This document shows, in pieces, positions 1 to 6,140 of a stretch of 6,508 nucleotides of DNA. Position 1 is the stretch's first letter. Each line of letters begins with the position of its first letter. The position numbers and the translations under genes are program-made. The stretch is taken from positions 1 to 6,508 of the forward strand of contig JBDNFP010000287.1 in the NCBI GenBank assembly GCA_041689775.1, given 5' to 3'. The notes under the pieces are model-generated. The model saw only the letters and a list, made by a program, of their open reading frames with translations, had not been told where the DNA came from and searched no databases. This stretch comes from JBDNFP01 sp041689775. Its GTDB lineage: Bacteria; Bacteroidota; Bacteroidia; Cytophagales; Spirosomataceae.

Positions 1-92
1 AAGCGAAAGGCGTGGCTCAGGCTCGTTTTGAATCCCTGCATCAGTTCAGCGCGTTGCACCTCGCTGAGAAAGGGTGTGTTTTTTCGTCCCAT
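1..92 (-). CDS. IS630-like transposase, N-terminal fragment cut by the window edge
   Basis: Reading leftwards from the ATG at 92 gives 30 codons beginning MGRKNTPFLSEVQRAELMQG and ending SLSHAFR at the window edge. A GRK start followed by 'PFLSExQRAxL..G.K...SHAFR' resembles, from memory, the N-terminal helix-turn-helix region of IS630-family transposases common in Cytophagales; the DDE catalytic part would lie outside the window. In-frame upstream codons stay open to a TAG at 117-119 without another ATG, so 92 is the natural start. Whether the full gene is intact cannot be judged. It is transcribed away from aroA, and the end of the insertion sequence must fall between 93 and aroA, but no terminal repeat can be placed with certainty. 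The family call rests on a short fragment. Confidence 0.6.
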   Translation of the reverse strand, partial: MGRKNTPFLSEVQRAELMQGFKTSLSHAFR

Positions 93-96
93 GGAA

Positions 97-127
97 CGAA
101 GATAGATTAATGCAAACTAATTTCAAT
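97..127 (-). promoter_or_regulatory. Possible promoter of the IS630-like transposase
   Basis: On the minus strand TATCTTCG (104-97) differs at one base from the Bacteroidota -7 box TAnnTTTG. ATTG (127-124), 19 bases upstream, differs at one base from the -33 box TTTG. The -7-like box ends only four bases before the ATG at 92, so the transcript would have almost no leader. This is a pattern match only. Confidence 0.28.
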
Positions 128-154
128 GCCCTACTTAGCTTAATTAATATCTAC

Positions 155-184
155 TTCGCAAAAGGTAGTTTTTTTGTATCTTCG
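155..184 (+). promoter_or_regulatory. Possible promoter of aroA
   Basis: TATCTTCG at 177-184 matches the Bacteroidota -7 consensus TAnnTTTG at all but one position and is the same octamer found on the opposite strand at 97-104. The -33 position offers only TTCG (155-158) at an 18-base spacing, which is a weak match. The leader to the GTG at 250 would be about 60 nt. The end of the neighbouring insertion sequence may lie close to or inside this promoter. Confidence 0.25.
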
Positions 185-219
185 GATGTTTTTTAATCCA
201 TTTCTAGTTGCAAAAAGGC

Positions 220-241
220 GCCTGTGCCGACTGAACCAGGC
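220..241 (+). repeat. Short GC-rich inverted repeat just upstream of aroA
   Basis: GCCTG (220-224) and CAGGC (237-241) are perfect complements separated by 12 bases, ending eight bases before the GTG start. AGGCGCCT (216-223), overlapping the left arm, is a perfect 8-bp palindrome. In mRNA this could form a small hairpin next to the start codon and affect initiation, but the stem is only five base pairs and could be chance. Confidence 0.25.
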
Positions 242-249
242 ATTTTCCC

Positions 250-1494
250 GTGAACACAATTTTAGTACATCCCCCCAAGAGTCCTATTAAGGTCGAAATA
301 AAACTCGCAGCTTCCAAGAGTGAATGTAATCGGGCCTTGATCATTGACGCTCTTACCAATTTTCAGAGTGTTTTAACTAATGTATCCGAAGCCCGCGATA
401 GCCAAACCATGCAGCGGCTACTAAATTCCGGAGATTCGGTTGCTGACGTAATCGATGCAGGTACCACCATGCGTTTTCTTACCGCTTATTATGCCATCAC
501 TGGTCAATCCAAAACCATGACCGGTACACCCAGGATGTGCGAGCGCCCCATTGGTTTGTTAGTAGATGCTCTCCGTACTCTGGGCGCAAGTATTCGGTAC
601 GGCCAACAGGAAGGTTATCCACCACTACATATCGATAAGTTCCAATATTCCGGTGTAAAAAATCTTTCAATACGCGGCGATGTAAGCAGTCAATATATTT
701 CTGCATTGTTGATGGTTGCCCCCCTCCTACCCGAAGGACTCACCATTCAACTAGAAGGAGAGGTAGGTTCAAGGCCCTACATTGAAATGACCCTTGAACA
801 AATGGCATTTTTCGGGATCAACTACCAAGCAGACTGGACAGTCAAAACGATTTCTGTGCCTCATCAAAAATACCAACCCAAACCCTACGCCATCGAATCT
901 GATTGGTCAGGCGCCAGCTACTGGTACAGCATTGTAGCACTGGCCGAGGATGCTGAGGTAGAACTTCTGGGATTAAAGGAAAATTCTCTCCAAGGCGATA
1001 GTGCCATTGTTGCTATTATGGAGCATTTGGGCGTGCAAAGTACTTTTACTGATCGCGGTGTGCTTTTGCAAAAAACTACGGCAGCCCCCGCTATTGGCTG
1101 GGACTTTACCAACTGTCCCGATCTTGCCCAAACGGTAGCCGTGTGCTGCGCCACGAAGAATATAAAACTTTCAATGACGGGGGTCGAAAGTTTAAAAATA
1201 AAGGAAACCGACCGGATTTATGCCTTACAACAGGAATTACGTAAACTAGGTGCTGAACTCATAGAGGTAGAGCACAACCACCTATACGAGGTCATCCATA
1301 CACAGGATGCTGTTTCCGGTAGCACCCCTAGTATCCATACCTACGATGATCACCGGATGGCACTTGCTTTCGCACCAGCTGGCATGGTTCGACCTATATT
1401 GATCGAAGAACCAGGTGTAGTGGTAAAGTCTTACCCAAGTTTTTGGCAGCATTTAGGACAGATTACCCAACTGGAAGAACTAGAACTATCTTGA
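250..1494 (+). CDS. aroA: 3-phosphoshikimate 1-carboxyvinyltransferase (EPSP synthase)
   Basis: AroA joins phosphoenolpyruvate to shikimate-3-phosphate, giving EPSP and phosphate, the step before chorismate in cytoplasmic aromatic amino acid biosynthesis. The 414-residue protein is near the usual family length and keeps the family motifs in order: SKSECNRAL (K23, S24, R28; substrate binding), AGTTMRF (70-76), RPI (99-101), DVSSQYISALLM (144-155), a DWSGASYW block (218-225), CPDLAQT with D291, KETDR (318-322), YDDHRM (365-370) and VVKSYP with K393. No frameshift or missing key residue is visible. The start is GTG at 250: an in-frame TGA at 232-234 lies just upstream with no ATG between, and the next in-frame Met (residue 54) falls after the SKS motif. 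There is no clear Shine-Dalgarno sequence, as is usual in Bacteroidota. It appears to stand alone, with no other shikimate gene in view. The position after GTTMR is Phe where E. coli AroA has Pro101; the glycine important for glyphosate sensitivity is kept. Confidence 0.96.
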   Translation: MNTILVHPPKSPIKVEIKLAASKSECNRALIIDALTNFQSVLTNVSEARDSQTMQRLLNSGDSVADVIDAGTTMRFLTAYYAITGQSKTMTGTPRMCERPIGLLVDALRTLGASIRYGQQEGYPPLHIDKFQYSGVKNLSIRGDVSSQYISALLMVAPLLPEGLTIQLEGEVGSRPYIEMTLEQMAFFGINYQADWTVKTISVPHQKYQPKPYAIESDWSGASYWYSIVALAEDAEVELLGLKENSLQGDSAIVAIMEHLGVQSTFTDRGVLLQKTTAAPAIGWDFTNCPDLAQTVAVCCATKNIKLSMTGVESLKIKETDRIYALQQELRKLGAELIEVEHNHLYEVIHTQDAVSGSTPSIHTYDDHRMALAFAPAGMVRPILIEEPGVVVKSYPSFWQHLGQITQLEELELS

Positions 1495-1513
1495 TGACAA
1501 GATACTAAGCCAG

Positions 1514-1582
1514 ATACTTTGGTAACATCACGGCCATGAATTGAAATTGGTAAATAGGACTGTCAACTAATTACCAAAGTAT
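1514..1582. repeat. 12-bp perfect inverted repeat flanking 45 bases
   Basis: ATACTTTGGTAA (1514-1525) and TTACCAAAGTAT (1571-1582) are exact reverse complements with 45 bases between them; one G-T and one A-T pair would extend the stem outwards in RNA. The repeat starts 20 bases after the aroA stop. The spacer is too long for a normal rho-independent terminator and no T-run follows directly. Read another way, the arms are CTTTGGTAA and its complement bordered on both sides by TA, the layout expected of a miniature IS630/mariner-type element. Either reading is inference; the repeat itself is seen directly. Confidence 0.55.
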
Positions 1583-1641
1583 TTCTCCTAAGTAGCTGTT
1601 AGTTTTTTTAAGTATTTGATGTATAGAATATTAGGTATTAA

Positions 1642-1673
1642 TTTAGCCAAATTAATAATACAAACTAATTCTG
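1642..1673 (+). promoter_or_regulatory. Possible promoter for the lipoprotein-protease unit
   Basis: TAATTCTG (1666-1673) differs from the Bacteroidota -7 box TAnnTTTG at one position, and TTTA (1642-1645), 20 bases upstream, differs from the -33 box TTTG at one position. The leader to the ATG at 1783 would be about 100 nt. The region is AT-rich, so a chance match is quite possible. Confidence 0.28.
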
Positions 1674-1782
1674 TGTTAGAACTTATACAATCACAAAAGC
1701 AGTTAATTCGATCCAACTACACGTGAGAACCTGTGAATTTTTACTGCGAAGGCAACTCTGTTGAAAAACAAACCTAACCTGT

Positions 1783-2460
1783 ATGATCAAATTTGCGCCA
1801 CTGGTATTCCTTTGGGTGTGTGCGCTAGGATGTCAGCAAGATACCCTACTCAAGCCTGAACCAGGATATGGATACTTTCCTTTACAGGTAGGTGTCTTCA
1901 CGGAGTATTCGGTAACAGAAACAAGGTACTCTTTGTCACAAGCTCCTGAAATCAAAAACTACCAGCGGCGGGAAACTGTGGAGGCTAAGTATACCGATGC
2001 AACCGGACAAGACGTTTATCAAGTGAAGCGAGCCTATAAAAACGGAGCCGGCATCTGGCAAGCCGATTCGCTGTTTTTAGTTTGGAGATCAACCGACCGG
2101 GCTTTCAAATCAGAAAACGGCCGGATTGAGGTTAAACTAGTTTTTCCTATTGCGGAAGGCGTACGCTGGAATAGAAACGAATTTGATGTGGAGGAAGAAG
2201 AACTTTCCGAAATAACAGGCATCGGTGAAACTAAACAGGTTGGAGACAGTTTTTATACCAATACCTTAACCGTCGTCCAACAAAACGATTCCACTTTACT
2301 TTCGACCCAACAAAAGAGTGAAGTCTACGCCGAGGGCATTGGGTTAGTACGGAGGAAAATCCGATCAGTAAACTATTGCTCAACCCCTGAATGTGCTACC
2401 CAAGGCATTGTTTCGTTTGGATACGTACAAACAATAACTCTTACAAAGTACGGAGAATGA
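1783..2460 (+). CDS. Small lipoprotein of unknown function, upstream partner of the S8 protease
   Basis: The 225-residue product opens with a short hydrophobic signal peptide (residues 5-16) ending at ALGC, with Cys17 as the likely lipidation site followed by QQD, so it should sit in the cell envelope facing the periplasm or the outside. I do not recognise a named domain. The body begins with GYFPLQVGVFTEYSV (30-44), a 'FPL..G....Y.V' opening that I recall from other Bacteroidota lipoproteins, has an acidic stretch DVEEEE (135-140), and contains YAEGIGLVRRK (182-192), a pattern also frequent near the end of such lipoproteins. Two cysteines (199 and 204) lie near the C-terminus in CSTPEC and could form a disulfide. 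Most of the protein looks beta-rich. Its stop overlaps the start of the protease as ATGA, which implies translational coupling and a shared transcript; a role in anchoring, chaperoning or controlling the protease is possible but unproven. Confidence 0.82.
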   Translation: MIKFAPLVFLWVCALGCQQDTLLKPEPGYGYFPLQVGVFTEYSVTETRYSLSQAPEIKNYQRRETVEAKYTDATGQDVYQVKRAYKNGAGIWQADSLFLVWRSTDRAFKSENGRIEVKLVFPIAEGVRWNRNEFDVEEEELSEITGIGETKQVGDSFYTNTLTVVQQNDSTLLSTQQKSEVYAEGIGLVRRKIRSVNYCSTPECATQGIVSFGYVQTITLTKYGE

Positions 2461-4112
2461 ATAAATTGAAAATTATACCTGTTTTCTTACTGCTGTGTAG
2501 CTTATTCCAGGCAGTAATGGCCCAGGGTATTCCACGCTATTTGGTCTACTTAAAGGATAAAACGAACAGTCCCTTTTCTGTCGAAAAGCCAGAAATGTAC
2601 TTATCCGAACGGGCCGTGGCTCGTCGGAGCCGTCAACAAATAAAAGTTTCTCCCACTGACTTCCCGGTTAACCCAGCCTACATACAAACCATACGACAGT
2701 CGGGCGCTAAGGTTATCTTTTCCTCTCGTTGGCTTAATGCCGTTTTAGTAGAAGCTACGGACAGTCAGTACGCTGCGGTGCAGTCCCTACCTTTTTACAA
2801 GGCTACTGAACGAAACCTACCTTTAGCGAGTACTGCCACTACGGGAGTAGCGCGCCTCGGAGCAGTCAATCAAAAATTTGGCACCCAAGAAGCCATAGAT
2901 TACGGTAGAATGCGGGAACAACTGGCATTACTGGGCGTACCCGCATTACAGGAAAAAGGTTTTAAGGGAAAAGGAGTACTGATAGCCGTTTTGGACGCAG
3001 GCTTTTCGCGAGCTAATCAAGTAGGCTATCTGAAACATCTTTTTGACGAAAAAAGAATCATCGATACCTACGACTTTATTACTCGGGATGGTAATGTCTA
3101 CAACGATCATTTTCATGGTCTTAACTGTTTATCTACCATCGCGGCCAATCAGCCCGGCGTAATGGTAGGAGCTGCCTATGAAGCAAGCTTTGCGTTGTAT
3201 CGTACCGAAAATGAATTAAGTGAAACTCCCTACGAAGAAGCGGCCTGGCTGATAGCGGCTGAGCGCGCCGATAGCTTGGGAGCTGATATCATCAGCTGTT
3301 CGCTTGGATATAATACTTTTGATGACCCAAGGCATGACTATACCATTCAAGATCTGGATGGGAAAACAGCCCTCGTAACGCGAGCGGCTCAACAAGCAGT
3401 ACGTACAGGTATTCTAGTTGTCAATTCGGCCGGCAACTCTGGTAATGACCCCTGGAAGTTCATTACTTCGCCCGCCGATGCGGACTCTATCCTGGCAGTA
3501 GGAGCTACCTATGCTAACCGAAGTTACGCTCCGTTCAGCTCCATTGGCCCCACCGCTGATGGGCGAATAAAACCGGATGTATCAGCCCAAGGAGTCGGTA
3601 CGGTCATTGGGAATAATATTGGTGAGGGATTCGCATCCACAGGAAACGGGACCTCATTTTCCGCTCCGCAAATTGCCGGGTTGGCCGCCATTTTGTGGCA
3701 AGCTTACCCGCAGTTGACTACCCAGCAACTAATTACGGTTATCAAGAAATCAGGACACTTGGCCGCAAACCCTGATAATATGTTAGGTTTTGGCGTTCCA
3801 ACCATTCAGGTAGCCGAAGACATTGTTTTGAGAGACTACCCTCCACTCGGAGTCGAACCTACGGAGGCAAGCAGTATCTCTCTCTACCCTAACCCAACCG
3901 ACGCTTATGTCTCTCTCCGGTTTGCAGCAAACCTTGAAGGACAGAGTGCAGACATCCAACTATTGAACGCATCGGGTGTAGTGGTTCGTCAGGAATCCAA
4001 AACGATTAAACCGATAGTAACTATACCCATACAGACCCTGCAAGGTGGTATTTACTTCGTACGGGTTAGTACCCGCCAGGGAGTCAGGGTTTTGAAGTTT
4101 ATAAAGAAGTAG
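2457..4112 (+). CDS. Secreted subtilisin-family (S8) serine protease with T9SS C-terminal sorting domain
   Basis: Predicted endopeptidase exported across both membranes. From ATG 2457 the protein has 551 residues: a signal peptide (1-23, probably cleaved after VMAQ), an N-terminal region (about 25-120) resembling the propeptide-like segment of Bacteroidota subtilases, a catalytic domain (about 165-460), and a C-terminal domain (about 472-551) with SLYPNPT (475-481), GGIYFVRV (530-537) and final KFIKK, the features of a type A T9SS sorting domain. The catalytic triad is Asp180 in AVLDAG, His220 in HFHG and Ser400 in NGTSFSAP, with oxyanion Asn327 in SAGN. The Asp motif has Ala where Ser or Thr is more usual. 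An in-frame ATG at 2391 would add 22 residues, but it lies inside the lipoprotein gene and would place a basic, non-signal segment before the signal peptide, so 2457 is preferred. The gene overlaps the lipoprotein by four bases, and its 3' end overlaps the convergent NUDIX gene by 14. Confidence 0.93.
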   Translation: MNKLKIIPVFLLLCSLFQAVMAQGIPRYLVYLKDKTNSPFSVEKPEMYLSERAVARRSRQQIKVSPTDFPVNPAYIQTIRQSGAKVIFSSRWLNAVLVEATDSQYAAVQSLPFYKATERNLPLASTATTGVARLGAVNQKFGTQEAIDYGRMREQLALLGVPALQEKGFKGKGVLIAVLDAGFSRANQVGYLKHLFDEKRIIDTYDFITRDGNVYNDHFHGLNCLSTIAANQPGVMVGAAYEASFALYRTENELSETPYEEAAWLIAAERADSLGADIISCSLGYNTFDDPRHDYTIQDLDGKTALVTRAAQQAVRTGILVVNSAGNSGNDPWKFITSPADADSILAVGATYANRSYAPFSSIGPTADGRIKPDVSAQGVGTVIGNNIGEGFASTGNGTSFSAPQIAGLAAILWQAYPQLTTQQLITVIKKSGHLAANPDNMLGFGVPTIQVAEDIVLRDYPPLGVEPTEASSISLYPNPTDAYVSLRFAANLEGQSADIQLLNASGVVVRQESKTIKPIVTIPIQTLQGGIYFVRVSTRQGVRVLKFIKK

Positions 4113-4641
4113 TCAAGATTTTTCGCTGCATCCGTACAATGGATTCTGACGGGTTGTACTTTGGCACTTCTGCTAGGGGTACCCACCGCACTTCCCTGGA
4201 TTCTGAATTCCGTTCAATGACATCGGCAGGATCAGCCTCTAGCAAAAATCTAATGTCATAATGATAATGGGTATCTTCTCTCGTATTGGCCGGTATTAAG
4301 TGCACATCGACATCAAAAATTGCGAAAGAAACCGGGCGCGCCTTTACTCCGGTTTCTTCCTGAGTTTCTTTGAGTGCTACCGCCAAAACGTCCGGGTCGC
4401 CATCGCAATGCCCCCCTGGTTGAAACCATTTCATAAGTTTCCGATGCTCCATTAATAGCACTTGGTTGCGATCTGGCGAAACAATCCACGCCGATGCGGT
4501 CAAGTGGCCTTGCCGAAGGGTCCTTTCAAAACAGTCTTCATTTTCCTTCACAAACTCAATGATATTTTCCCACATTTCACGTTCTGCTTCATCGCTTGGC
4601 TCGTGGTTGTGGAGTAAAGAAAGTAGGGGTCCTCGATTCAT
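4099..4641 (-). CDS. NUDIX hydrolase
   Basis: Predicted cytoplasmic hydrolase of a nucleoside diphosphate linked to another group; the substrate cannot be read from the sequence. The 180-residue protein has the NUDIX box at 77-99, running from GHCDGDPD to KETQEETGV. The metal-binding glutamates E92, E95 and E96 are kept. The first conserved Glu is Pro83 and the usual Arg before the first Glu is Lys91, both mild departures from GX5EX7REUXEEXGU. About 45 residues precede the domain (TASAWIV, 48-54), including a charged helical stretch, DEAEREMWENIIEFVKENED (17-36). A late RWVPLAEVPKY (152-162) matches the common C-terminal NUDIX segment. ATG 4641 is the first start after an in-frame TAG at 4669-4671. 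It converges on the protease gene with overlapping 3' ends and diverges from the DUF2911 gene across 80 bp. Confidence 0.92.
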   Translation of the reverse strand: MNRGPLLSLLHNHEPSDEAEREMWENIIEFVKENEDCFERTLRQGHLTASAWIVSPDRNQVLLMEHRKLMKWFQPGGHCDGDPDVLAVALKETQEETGVKARPVSFAIFDVDVHLIPANTREDTHYHYDIRFLLEADPADVIERNSESREVRWVPLAEVPKYNPSESIVRMQRKILTTSL

Positions 4642-4644
4642 CGG

Positions 4645-4677
4645 TTTAGGCTTTATAATAATTTCATTCTAATTTTG
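4645..4677 (+). promoter_or_regulatory. Likely promoter of the DUF2911 gene
   Basis: TAATTTTG (4670-4677) is an exact match to the Bacteroidota -7 consensus TAnnTTTG. TTTA (4645-4648), 21 bases upstream, differs from the -33 box TTTG at one base. The start of transcription would fall near 4684, giving a leader of roughly 38 nt to ATG 4722. The -33 part abuts the start of the divergent NUDIX gene (4641). Confidence 0.5.
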
Positions 4678-4721
4678 CCCCTAAGTTCAGGACTTCATCT
4701 GAAAACAAAAAAACCATCTCT

Positions 4722-5624
4722 ATGAAAAAGAATTTTTTATCACTGGCACTCGCCCTGGCTGTAATCGGAACAACACTAGCGCAACGCACCCCTCAGGCGA
4801 GCCCCGCTGCTAGTATCATGCAAACCGTTGGTATTACTGACTTTAAAGTAACTTACTCTCGCCCCTCAGCCAAAGGGCGTGTTATATTTGGTGATAGTGC
4901 GCTGGTACCAACCGGTGTATTGTGGCGTACGGGTGCCAATATGGCTACCACCCTGGAATCGTCCACTAACTTCATGTTTGGTGGCAAGATGGTTCCCGCC
5001 GGAAAATACGCTCTCTTCTCGATCCCAAAAGGAGGAGAATGGACTATTATTCTGAATAAAAACGTCAATCAGGGCGGAACTGCCGACTACAAAGAGTCAG
5101 AAGATGTAGCACGAGTAATGGCATCGGCAGCCTCAGCTCCATTTAGTGAATCCTTTACCATTGGATTCTCTGACGTTACTGACAGCACCACGCATTTGAA
5201 CATTAGCTGGTCGTCGGTAACAATACCGATTAAACTCATGGTCATGACCACCGAGAATACAATCGCAGGTATGGAGAAGGCACTAGCCGATAAACCAGAA
5301 GATCCTACCCTGATGCAAAACGCCGCTAACTTTATGCTAGCCAGAGGAAAGGATTTGCCCAAAGCCCTTGCCTTGGCTGATAAATCTATTGGTATGGGAG
5401 AAAACCTCCGTAACATATGGTTGAAAGCCCAAATTCTGGCTAAGCTTGGCAAGTTTGTAGAAGCAGTACCCCTGGCTCAAAAAGCGTTATCGCTTGGTCA
5501 ATCTTCGGGTGACAGTGCATTTGGATTTATGAAGCCCCAGATTGAAACCGGGTTGTCTAGCTGGACCAAAATGTTACCCGCTGCACCAGCCGCGGTTAAA
5601 GGTTTGAAGAAAAAATTAAAATAA
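4722..5624 (+). CDS. Exported DUF2911 domain protein with helical, TPR-like tail
   Basis: The 300-residue protein has a signal peptide (1-20: MKKN, hydrophobic core, TTLA then Q21), so it is exported. Residues about 27-175 match DUF2911 as I know it from Bacteroidota: YSRPSAKGRVIFG (45-57), VLWRTGANMATTLE (66-79), VPAGKYALFSIP (91-102) and EWTIILNKN (106-114). The biochemical role of this family is not established, and no catalytic motif is visible. Residues about 177-298 are different: helical, with DPTLMQNAANFMLARGKDLP (194-213) and KAQILAKLGKFVEAVPLAQK (235-254), a spacing of Leu, Ala and Gly like tetratricopeptide repeats; it ends in the basic GLKKKLK. The start is fixed by the signal peptide. 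It seems monocistronic, with its own promoter upstream and a strong hairpin 17 bases after the stop. Confidence 0.9.
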   Translation: MKKNFLSLALALAVIGTTLAQRTPQASPAASIMQTVGITDFKVTYSRPSAKGRVIFGDSALVPTGVLWRTGANMATTLESSTNFMFGGKMVPAGKYALFSIPKGGEWTIILNKNVNQGGTADYKESEDVARVMASAASAPFSESFTIGFSDVTDSTTHLNISWSSVTIPIKLMVMTTENTIAGMEKALADKPEDPTLMQNAANFMLARGKDLPKALALADKSIGMGENLRNIWLKAQILAKLGKFVEAVPLAQKALSLGQSSGDSAFGFMKPQIETGLSSWTKMLPAAPAAVKGLKKKLK

Positions 5625-5641
5625 TTTTTATTAGTAGTATT

Positions 5642-5680
5642 GCACCGGGGCCCGCCATACATGATGGTGGGCTTCGGTGC
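5642..5680 (+). terminator. Strong hairpin downstream of the DUF2911 gene, possible terminator
   Basis: GCACCGGGGCCCGCCA (5642-5657) pairs with TGGTGGGCTTCGGTGC (5665-5680) as a 16-bp stem around a 7-base loop, or 17 bp if T5658 pairs with A5664. Thirteen pairs are Watson-Crick, and the other three are G-U in the plus-strand transcript but A-C mismatches in the minus-strand transcript. The structure is therefore much better formed in RNA from the DUF2911 gene. No U-run follows, so it is not a textbook rho-independent terminator; it may end transcription or protect the mRNA 3' end. Confidence 0.6.
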
Positions 5681-5706
5681 GTTATAGGCCCGAACAGAAA
5701 TAATTA

Positions 5707-5725
5707 CTGAAACTATGAATTTCAG
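5707..5725. repeat. Small inverted repeat between the hairpin and the IS1 end
   Basis: CTGAAA (5707-5712) and TTTCAG (5720-5725) are complementary with seven bases between. It lies in the 66-base stretch between the hairpin and the putative end of the IS1 element. It is short and may be chance; it could also be an operator-type site or part of the insertion target. Confidence 0.25.
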
Positions 5726-5746
5726 AGTCACAGGCATTATATTCCG

Positions 5747-5762
5747 GGTAGTGTTAAATAAG
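5747..5762. repeat. Putative terminal inverted repeat of the IS1-family element
   Basis: GGTAGTGTTAAATAAG starts with GGTA and TG at the spacing seen in IS1 terminal repeats and overlaps the transposase stop codon. The partner repeat is outside the window, so this is a proposal from similarity and position only. Confidence 0.3.
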
Positions 5763-6140
5763 TAATGCTAGATGTTTGTTGTAGTGACAAATAAAATAGT
5801 TGATAGCTCCGATATGATTGTCTAGTTTCTTGGAAAAAGATAACGTTTTTCTGACTAGCCTGCTGCACCTTTGCCTTAGTGTATTATTGAAACGCTCTAT
5901 ATGATTGGTGTACCCTTTTTCTTTCCCTGATGCCCCATGCTTTTCACGGTCCAACACGTGGTACCCGTTCCAAAAGTCAGTAAAAAACACCGCATCTGTT
6001 TTGAGCAATTCAGGGATTTGATCAAAGAGTTTTCGTGCGTCCGGTTGTCCCCTACCTCCTACGTGACAGGCAATTATCTGGCGACTAGCCGTATTCATTA
6101 CCAACCAAATCCATTGTTTATTCCTCTTATTCTGGACGAA

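Larger units (their letters stand above)
1495..1782. other. AT-rich intergenic region between aroA and the lipoprotein gene
   Basis: These 288 bases contain no convincing gene. They begin with two AGATACT copies (1500-1506 and 1512-1518), the second running into the left arm of the inverted repeat at 1514-1582, then a T7 run (1603-1609), an AT-rich stretch with a candidate promoter (1642-1673), and a further 100 bases up to the lipoprotein start. No strong classical terminator for aroA is visible. Confidence 0.7.

Noticed and set aside
497..706. 69-codon open frame antisense to aroA
   Set aside because: It lies entirely within the conserved aroA coding sequence on the other strand, with no protein family resemblance.
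1588..1609. CTAA/TTAG mini-hairpin followed by seven T's as an aroA terminator
   Set aside because: The stem is only four mostly A-T pairs, too weak for a rho-independent terminator; the T-run is ordinary in this AT-rich gap.
2391..2456. In-frame upstream ATG extending the protease by 22 residues
   Set aside because: It lies within the lipoprotein gene and puts a basic, non-hydrophobic stretch before an obvious signal peptide; ATG 2457 gives a clean signal sequence and a four-base overlap.
5087..5452. 121-codon open frame antisense to the DUF2911 gene
   Set aside because: It is fully antisense to a gene with a recognised family and signal peptide, and its product shows no family motif.
5498..5737. 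79-codon minus-strand open frame across the DUF2911 gene end and the hairpin
   Set aside because: It runs through the hairpin stem and the antisense of a real gene, and its product has no recognisable features.
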